From Petrosia ficiformis (Eukaryota; Porifera; Demospongiae; Haplosclerida; Petrosiidae), in contig OX345636.1 of NCBI GenBank assembly GCA_947044365.1, positions 11,923,809 through 11,987,808 of the forward strand: 64,000 nucleotides of DNA. The letters are read 5' to 3'. The notes under the pieces were generated by a model that saw nothing but the letters and a program-made list of their open reading frames with translations, was not told where the DNA came from and ran no database searches. Below are positions 35,175 to 64,000 of this stretch, piece by piece (positions within the stretch are counted from its first letter, which is position 1; the number at the start of each line of letters is the position of its first letter). Made by a program: the position numbers and the translations under genes.

Positions 35175-35370
35175 ATGATGTCAGGTGTACTGGTTAAATG
35201 TCATAAGGTTAATACATGATTATACTGTAATTCAATAATGAAACTATGGATAATACAGGAAAGATAATTTATATGAAAATGGTGCTGTTAAAAAGATTGT
35301 TGGGTAATTCAAAAATGAAGTTATGACCATTTGTCTGAGGTCAAGGTGGATGTGAATGACCTTTATATAT
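35175..35370. mobile_element. GACCTCA-type MITE (family E), partial copy
   Basis: It shares GTCATAAGGTTAATACATGA, AAAAGATTGTTGGG and GTGAATGACCTTTA with copies at 41960-42230, 44331-44562 and 58513-58757. Confidence 0.6.
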
Positions 35371-35719
35371 AATAAATTAATTTTCTCCATGATGGAAGAT
35401 CAAGATTTTTAGTGTTTTCTTTCAATCTATACTCCAGTACTAAAATTTCTCACTTCCAAGATGATGGTAGCTCGAGATATTATAATACACAGTTATTATT
35501 ACACAATTATCATCTGCATGCTGTAAAACAGATCTATGACAATGATCATCATATTACCACACATAATATTCAATGTGTGTTTACATTCATGCAATGAGAA
35601 CTGACAACAGAAGCCAGATAAGACCAATCATTTCATATGTCAATCCATTCAGTAATAAATGTTTGTTGCTAAGCTCCAACCTCGTGACACATTTAATGCA
35701 CTGTAAAGTTTGTTATAAT

Positions 35720-36785
35720 ATTAGTTTCGTCATAGTTCTGTAATAAGACTTCTTCCTCGTTGAGTAATGGTTAATAATATGGAGATTCATTGTGAGAGAG
35801 GACAACCCTGAACTCCTACTTTTCTTGTTTATTGTATTTGAGACCAATTGTCAACACTGTATAAAATATAAATGCTCCAATGTCAATATTCATCACATGC
35901 CATGTAAACCAAGCTATAATAAACATCGATTCTCCACTTCCCATGTCTTTGGTCCATATAACACTACACCAATTCAAGTGCCTTGAAGAATGAATGACAA
36001 AGCCAGTGTACAGAATAAATTAGTCTCACAACTACTGATACTGCACCAATATCAATAGTATATAACCCTGAATGATTGGGTGTATTTATAGTAGTCATTA
36101 ATTCTTTAATAATTCTTGAAAAATAAAACCAAATTGTTCGACAGCTTTTCAGCTATCTTCATCAGCTATTCAGCTATTGCACCACTGATGAAGATAGCTG
36201 AATAGCTGTCGAAACATTTGGGTTTGTTTTTCAAATAAATTGATTGGAGAATTAGAGAAATAATGACTACTACCAATAACTATAGCAACAAATATTTGAT
36301 GAAGAAGTGTGTCGAGTGAGCTACACCTTCCCAGATGAAAATAGAATACTGACGCTTCCACAAATAGAGCCAATGATGTAAATAGTTGAGAAATAATTTT
36401 ATGTTTAAATTTAGGATATTGAATACCAGATCTATAATACCAAAAACAGCTGTACATTGTTACATGATGATGAACAACAAGCTTACCCAAATGGTCCATC
36501 AGATTGATATAAAGTGATTATAAGTTTTAAAATGGCCTTTGTATTCTTCAGTGATGATACTCAATATATAATTTTGATGATGTATGACACAATGGGAACT
36601 TTAGCACAGAATAGAGGAGAAATATTGATATTAGCATCAGAATATTTGCCAGTTTTTCTGCTATTTAGTTTCAAACTTGTAGTCAGGTACAACCAGATAC
36701 TTGTAAATATCCACCATAATCCATAAACTAGGAAGAATACTCCTGGGAGAACATGTACATGCATGTCCGACAAGACTACCCATTT
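35720..36785 (-). pseudogene. Decayed TMEM45-like gene copy
   Basis: The minus strand reads HVLPGVFFLVYGLWWIFTSI (36700-36765) almost identically to the intact gene. Fragments LFTSLAL and FYFHLG (36300-36400) and the C-terminal region (35725-35830, TTCCTCGTTGAGTAATGGTT) follow in the right order. It is broken by frameshifts, deletions and the 184 bp insertion at 36089-36272. The parent is probably the gene at 8839-9777 or a relative. Confidence 0.85.
36089..36272. mobile_element. 184 bp TIR element inside the TMEM45-like pseudogene
   Basis: The ends TAGTAGTCATTAATTCT and AGAAATAATGACTACTA are inverted. The arms continue imperfectly through CGACAGC...AGCTATCTTCATCAG and its mirror. The host sequence CACCAAT(A/A)...ATAG appears on both sides, perhaps a target duplication of about 14 bp. 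Confidence 0.78.
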
Positions 36786-37412
36786 TCAGCACTGACCTAC
36801 CACTACAAAAAAGCTAATTAAGTTAATTGGTACCCCATAACTCATGCTTAACCCGTTAACTGCTTTATCGAGACAATCACATGCACTAACAGTAAAATAC
36901 CCAAATTATGTACAATCAATTGTGAGAGGAAACCTCAACACAAATGGGAAAAATGAAAATACAGTAACAGAAGTAAATGAAGTTTTCAATAACACATTCG
37001 TCGTAATTATTACTACTATTTTTATAATCAATTTTCTGACTCATGATTGTCATCACTATACCTATCTACGTATTGTACGGCAGAGGAACAGGATTGAGGT
37101 TATCATGCAAGAAAATAAGTTTGCCATTTGTGATGACATGATTTCAACCGAGGCTACTATGGAAACATTACAACTTCTTGGAAGATGAGTGGATTTAGTC
37201 TAGTAAATTACTACTCTTATCCTTTTGAGTGATAAGTTTTGTTATCTTTTATCAACATCATTGGCTTAAGCTAGCTTGTTTAACAAGCCTTATACGTGCA
37301 TTTGTATATATTTGGCCACTTAATACACACACTTTCTTTTCAATAATGGGCCAAGTGCTGATAAATTTGGATACTAAGATAAGTAGTAACATATCTGAAA
37401 GGTTGTAAAACA
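36786..37412. other. Intergenic region, no supported gene
   Basis: An open frame of 114 codons exists at 36844-37188 on the plus strand with one hydrophobic stretch (VVIITTIFIINFL). It has no recognisable family, and its composition is like the surrounding DNA, so I do not call a gene. Confidence 0.5.
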
Positions 37413-37626
37413 CAGTGGCTTAGACATAGGGGGGCAGGGGGGCTTGAGCCCCCCCCCTAATTTAAGACTGGGGGGGCACAGCCCCCCTCAAATTTGAATG
37501 ATGCAGTATTGTTATTGATTTATGCACGTGTAACATATTTAATTATTGTAATTGTTAATATCATGTCAAGTTTGAGCCCCCCCCCCCCCCCCCCCCCCCA
37601 ATTTTTTGATAGTGCCTAGGCCACTG
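37413..37626. mobile_element. TIR element with long G and C runs (CAGTGGC termini)
   Basis: The ends are CAGTGGCTTAGACATAGG and TGCCTAGGCCACTG. Inside are GGGGGGCAGGGGGG, GGGGGGG and a C run of about 26 (near 37578-37602). The termini resemble hAT-type MITEs, but the target duplication is unclear. It could form G-quadruplexes. Confidence 0.65.
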
Positions 37627-38639
37627 AAACACCTACCAAGCTTGCTGTTCACAGAGTCAAAATAATCATGTTGCACTAAATTTGCTGACATTATCAGTAG
37701 TAAAAGCAGTAACACACCTATTATAATTTAATGTTGTGTTTACATTGATCCAAGAAATAAAATGAGAATTGACAACAGAAACCATTCATGATAATAAGAT
37801 GATAATATCATATATACCATGTATGTCATAAATTATTTCAGTAACACATTTAAAACATATTTGCTTTATATAGCCAGTCCTGATATTCAGTCCTCAAACA
37901 ATGTCTTGAACCAATGTAAGTATTAAATGTATCTTATAATTATGTGAGAGAGTATAAGATGACATAAGGCTTCAATACATAGCAACAGTAATAACAAGTT
38001 GAGAGGTTCAAGGTAGATTTTATTGAAGAATGCAAATTCACAATTGAATGATTCTTTGGACGGACTATTATGATTATTAATGTGAGTGGTATAATTCAAT
38101 GGTAGCTATTAAGATCCACTAAAAGACTCTCAAAACAACATGTTCCTCCCACACACACTGTATAGTAACACTTATATAATTATTATTATACAAGGTTTAG
38201 CTTGAGTCATGATTTTGTAACTGTGAAGAGTACTTTTATTGATCTGATTCTGGAAACATTGTTATCAGGATCTATATTCTAATCCATGTAATAATATATA
38301 TATATTATATACAATTATTATTATTTTGTAATCACTATTATAATGTAATTATTTAACAATATTTACTACTATGTCTTCTATGGCTTCTATGGTTTACTAC
38401 TGTATACAGTCAGAAATTCCAAGCAATTGAAGTAAGCATAGCGTTCAGATAGTAGACTACACGAAAAGCAATATTAAAATTGCCGAGTAAGGGTAAAACT
38501 GTTGTACAGTCTATGTTGGCTACTTGTAGAAGTGCCAAGGTATGCACATGTCTATATAGAATCTATCTCGCTACGGAAGTTTGTTAGCCCTAGTTTATTA
38601 GGCCTATATTGTATATTTGGTAAGTTTGTTTTCTAATTA

Positions 38640-38676
<37 letters not shown>

Positions 38677-38895
38677 ACTATTATATATATATATATATAT
38701 ATATAGTTATTTTCTTAGGCACACAATCTGTTTGCATCTTGTGTTGTTGACTGACGCTGTTTATAGAATACCTACAAAAAGTTCGAAGAAGCTCCACTCT
38801 GCATGAAGTGTTTACGTGTGTCGTGGAGTGTGGACTGTCAGTTTCGACCTTTTTACTGAACAATTCTTCGAACTCTGTTGATATCAGATTCCACA
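37627..38895 (+). other. Intergenic DNA and presumed 5' UTR/promoter of the FIP-like gene
   Basis: Positions 37627-38640 are AT-rich with no visible gene. 38641-38704 is an AT dinucleotide tract, and 38705-38895 is the likely upstream untranslated region. I see no convincing TATA box distinct from the AT tract. Confidence 0.45.
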
Positions 38896-61014
<22,119 letters not shown>

Positions 61015-61023
61015 GTATGGGTG

Positions 61024-61135
<112 letters not shown>

Positions 61136-61213
61136 ACACTGTATATGTGCATGTGTGTGCTCTTTAACAGCATGTACAGTGTACATGTACATGTACATGT
61201 ATGTCAGTAAAAG

Positions 61214-61357
61214 GTCACCATACCAAACAGTACAGTAATTACTCAGTAGTTTCATTCCTGCACTACATTACATGTAGTTTTCACTGTAATTGGTATACTA
61301 GGTTGTCAATTCAGCACGACAGTAGTGAGATATTAATTACTGTTACTGTATGGTGAC
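61214..61357. mobile_element. MITE-D family, copy 4
   Basis: The ends GTCACCATACCAAACAGTA and TTACTGTATGGTGAC, with internal AGGTTGTCAATTCAGCACGA, match 20445-20614 and 27183-27325. Confidence 0.78.
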
Positions 61358-61369
61358 TTGTTATGTCCC

Positions 61370-61825
61370 GTAGTCCCGTTCCTATGATTGCTTTCCATGT
61401 ACAGAGTTTAATGTATAATAATTATATTATTATTATTATAATCATATACATCTACATGTACGTGTACATGTATGTTTGTCACTTACACAAGTATGCATTG
61501 TATACATGTACATGTACGTACATGTAGTTAAGGAAGTTGCGTCATTCTGGGGGCCCCAGCTCCTGGTCAATTAATGGGGCATTGCATATATAAGAATGTG
61601 CGCTCAAGCTACAGACCAAGCTGAATGCTTGTAACTTTCATAGAAACTGGAACTATAATAACTGTTCTATATTCATTAGGTTTTACAAGATCCTTTATAA
61701 AGTAAGAAGAGCAGATAATCAAAATAATAATGTTAATAGGATGTTGTGTTTCAGGCATGAGAAAGTCAGCCATGATCAATGATTGTTAGACACCACAAAG
61801 CACTCATAGGGATACTTTTTTCTCT
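61370..61825. mobile_element. MITE-A family copy
   Basis: The left end is CCGTTCCTATGATTGCTTTC. The internal block contains AGGAAGTTGCGTCATTCTGG, and the right end reads AAAGCACTCATAGGGATACT. Confidence 0.72.
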
Positions 61826-62179
61826 ATAATTATATCTTGTTTATTTACATATTTTGGTATGTCAAACCATCTAAATGCTGATCATTAGTACATGTGCATG
61901 TGCCATGACATACATGTATATAGAATCATTATCTCAAAGTGACAAAGATCCAGTGGAATAAATTTAATGTAATAGATACATGTACATGTACATGTATCCA
62001 TGTAGATACATGTACAATGTAAGTACATGTATAGGGATAGATTAATTGATACATGTACATGAATAGATAACTATAGAGATAGATTGATTGATACATGTAC
62101 ATGTACATGTAAATAATTAAATAGATGCTCATTTGCTACATGAAGTCTTGCAAGAAGTCTAATACGTGCTAGACATGGG

Positions 62180-62525
62180 CTATTAGTAATAGTAATAGTA
62201 AAATACAATCTCAATGTTGAGGTAATACTATTAGTAATAGTAATATACAATCTCAATGTTGAGGTAATACTATTAGTAATAGTAATAGATAATCTCAATG
62301 TTGAGGTAATACTATTAGTAATAGTAATATACAATCTCAATGTTGAGGTAATACTATTAGTAATAGTAATAGACAATCTCAATGTTGAGGTAATACTATT
62401 AGTAATAGTAATAGACAATCTCAATGTTGAGGTAATACTATTAGTAATAGTAATATACAATCTCAATGTTGAGGTAATACTATTAGTAATAGTAATAGAC
62501 AATCTCAATGTTGAAGTAATAGTAA
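62180..62525. repeat. 42 bp satellite array, about eight units, inverted
   Basis: It carries the reverse complement of the 11557-12145 unit (GAGGTAATACTATTAGTAAT, AGTAATAGACAATCTCAATG), slightly more varied than the first array. Confidence 0.9.
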
Positions 62526-62619
62526 TAGTAAAGATTACTTGTCTCATGGTAATAGTAATAGAAATACATGTAGTAATAGAAATACTAATAGGTACATGTA
62601 TATAATTAAGCAAGATATA

Positions 62620-63045
62620 TTGAGAAAAAAGTATCCCTATAATTGCTTTATGATGACTATGTATTAATCATTGCCAAGTACTAGTGTCTCAGTCTACCTT
62701 TCTATGTACTCAAAATCTATGACCTGAAGAAGTAAGTGTAACTGCAGTCTAAGTGCACAGAAACTGAGTTACTAAAGCACTCTCTCAAGGTTCTAAATAA
62801 TGACTTCCTCATGTCTGAAACTCAACAACTTATTATACTTACTGCTGTTAAAGATTTCTGCATCATCTTTGTACTGTTTCACTGCTGTATACAACAGTTA
62901 TTGGCAGTTTACATTCTTCCTGCTGGTCTGTAGCTTGAGCACACGTTCTTTTATGTGCCACGCCCATTAATTGACTGAGCCCCCCAGAATTATGCACTTC
63001 TTAACTACGTATAAACGCATACTTGCGCAAGTGACACAAACATAA
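62620..63045. mobile_element. MITE-A family copy, one end lost
   Basis: It begins GTATCCCTATAATTGCTTTA, continues through AATGACTTCCTCATGTCTGA and CTGAGCCCCCCAGAATTATG, and ends in CTTGCGCAAGTGACACAAAC without the second terminal repeat. Confidence 0.7.
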
Positions 63046-63171
63046 TTATATATGTGAGTCTACATGTATGTGAGCCATGATGCAAAAAGATGGCTATCTT
63101 TTATTAATAAAACTATAACTACATGTATAACTACATATATACATGTATGTAATATATATAGTATGCTTACA

Positions 63172-63312
63172 GGTCCTATATACATGTACAAAATATAGGA
63201 CCTGAGTTTTGTGTCCAAGGATGTGATATAGCCCGTGCTTGCGAGGGCTACATGTACATGTATATCACATCCGAGGACACAACACAAGGGTCCTATATTT
63301 TGTATATAGAAC
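63172..63312. repeat. Fold-back element (ACAGGTCCTATATAC arms)
   Basis: The outer arms TAACAGGTTC/ACAGGTCCTATAT and inner arms GTGTCC(A)AGGATGTGATAT/ATATCACATCCGAGGACAC are inverted around a GC-rich loop (GCCCGTGCTTGCGAGGGC). Confidence 0.75.
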
Positions 63313-63446
63313 CTGTTAGCATACTACATATATATGTACAATGTATGATGCTGACATCTCCTGCATAGTGTGCACATGGAAGTTCTATATACATTATATA
63401 GAACTCACCACATCAAAGGATGATGTCACCATCATACTATATGTTA

Positions 63447-63563
63447 TAGTTATAGAATATGCACGCGGTCTATTACTGAAATATAATCCCTAGCAACAAG
63501 GGTGGCACGCCCGAGTGTGCGGGATTATATTTCAGTAAAATAGACCGCGTGCGTATTCTATAA
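63447..63563. repeat. Fold-back element (GTTATAGAAT arms)
   Basis: The arms GTTATAGAATATGCACGCGG and CCGCGTGCGTATTCTATAAC continue through CTGAAATATAATCCC and GGGATTATATTTCAG. The loop contains GGTGGCACGCCCGAG. A typical compact MITE. Confidence 0.82.
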
Positions 63564-64000
63564 CTGATATATAGGCACCCACTCCAATTCAAACACTCGC
63601 CTTGCTACCTTCCAGCAACTAACGAAGGATAATGTTGATATGTATGGGGTTCTTACAAGTTCTGCTATACATTCAAACAAGTTAAAAGTCTGTACTGTTA
63701 AAAATATGGAAGTTATGAAGCTTAGCCAGAGTGTGGGCGTAGCCCGGGACGTTTCATACACTCGCCTTGGTGTTCTTCTGCAACTAACGAAGCATGAATT
63801 TCATTTCTGTAGCTTTCTTAACACTTCAACTCACCAGTAAAAGAAATTAGAATCTTGTAAAATGCAAGAGTTATCGAGCTAAGAACAGTTGTTTCTGCAA
63901 CGCCCCGCCCGCACAATTTTCTAATTTACACATGCGCGATAATATTACCTTGGTTACAGCGTCTGTGAAACTGGGAAGTTATAAACCGGACTATAACTTC
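63564..64000. other. Window end, no supported gene
   Basis: Two direct repeats (ACACTCGCCTTG...CAACTAACGAAG) occur near 63591 and 63759, so another repeat element is likely. A 66-codon open frame at 63640-63840 has no recognisable similarity. Confidence 0.45.

Noticed and set aside
36844..37188. A 114-codon hypothetical protein with one membrane-like segment
   Set aside because: No family resemblance, no splice or poly(A) context, and length within chance for this DNA.

Overview
The window looks like AT-rich, intron-rich metazoan nuclear DNA. Genes are split by GT-AG introns, and there are no operons or bacterial signals. Introns and intergenic DNA are saturated with the self-complementary motif TACATGTA, short fold-back elements with terminal inverted repeats (MITE-like), a tRNA-derived SINE and many tandem arrays. 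With the large TRANK1-like gene, this suggests a sponge, possibly a haplosclerid demosponge such as Amphimedon. That is an inference from sequence texture and remembered families, not a database match.

Layout. (1) 1-1910, minus strand: a decayed reverse transcriptase retroelement cut by the window edge. (2) 2887-34833, plus strand: the 3' part of a TRANK1-like gene. Twelve exons join in phase to about 3,389 codons: an ankyrin-like module, a TPR pair, a second copy of the ankyrin-like module, a complete superfamily 1 (UvrD-like) helicase, a long helical region, and a Gln-rich tail with a Cys/His motif. (3) 8839-9777, minus strand: an intact intronless TMEM45/DUF716 membrane protein gene nested in a TRANK1-like intron and flanked by two related hairpin elements. 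(4) 35720-36785, minus strand: a decayed second TMEM45 copy interrupted by a 184 bp TIR element. (5) 38896-61014, plus strand: the 5' part of a gene whose first exons assemble into a C2 domain like that of class I Rab11-FIP proteins, followed by a long Ser-rich region; the 3' end lies beyond the window. (6) 61015-64000: its next intron or downstream DNA, holding MITEs, a satellite and strong fold-backs.

The most unusual signals are structural. An array of about 80 bp units upstream of one TRANK1-like exon repeats that exon's 3' splice site and first bases, creating a ladder of decoy acceptors. Two satellites appear to derive from pieces of dispersed elements, and each occurs again in opposite orientation about 35-50 kb away. 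A (CT)n run forms the polypyrimidine tract of one FIP-like exon, and a (GT)n run sits just after the donor of the next. Five sequence-unrelated arrays share a unit length near 78-90 bp.

The genes show no evident shared pathway: a putative nucleic-acid motor, a membrane protein and a putative vesicle-traffic adaptor. All exon models come from reading frames and splice-site logic, without RNA evidence.
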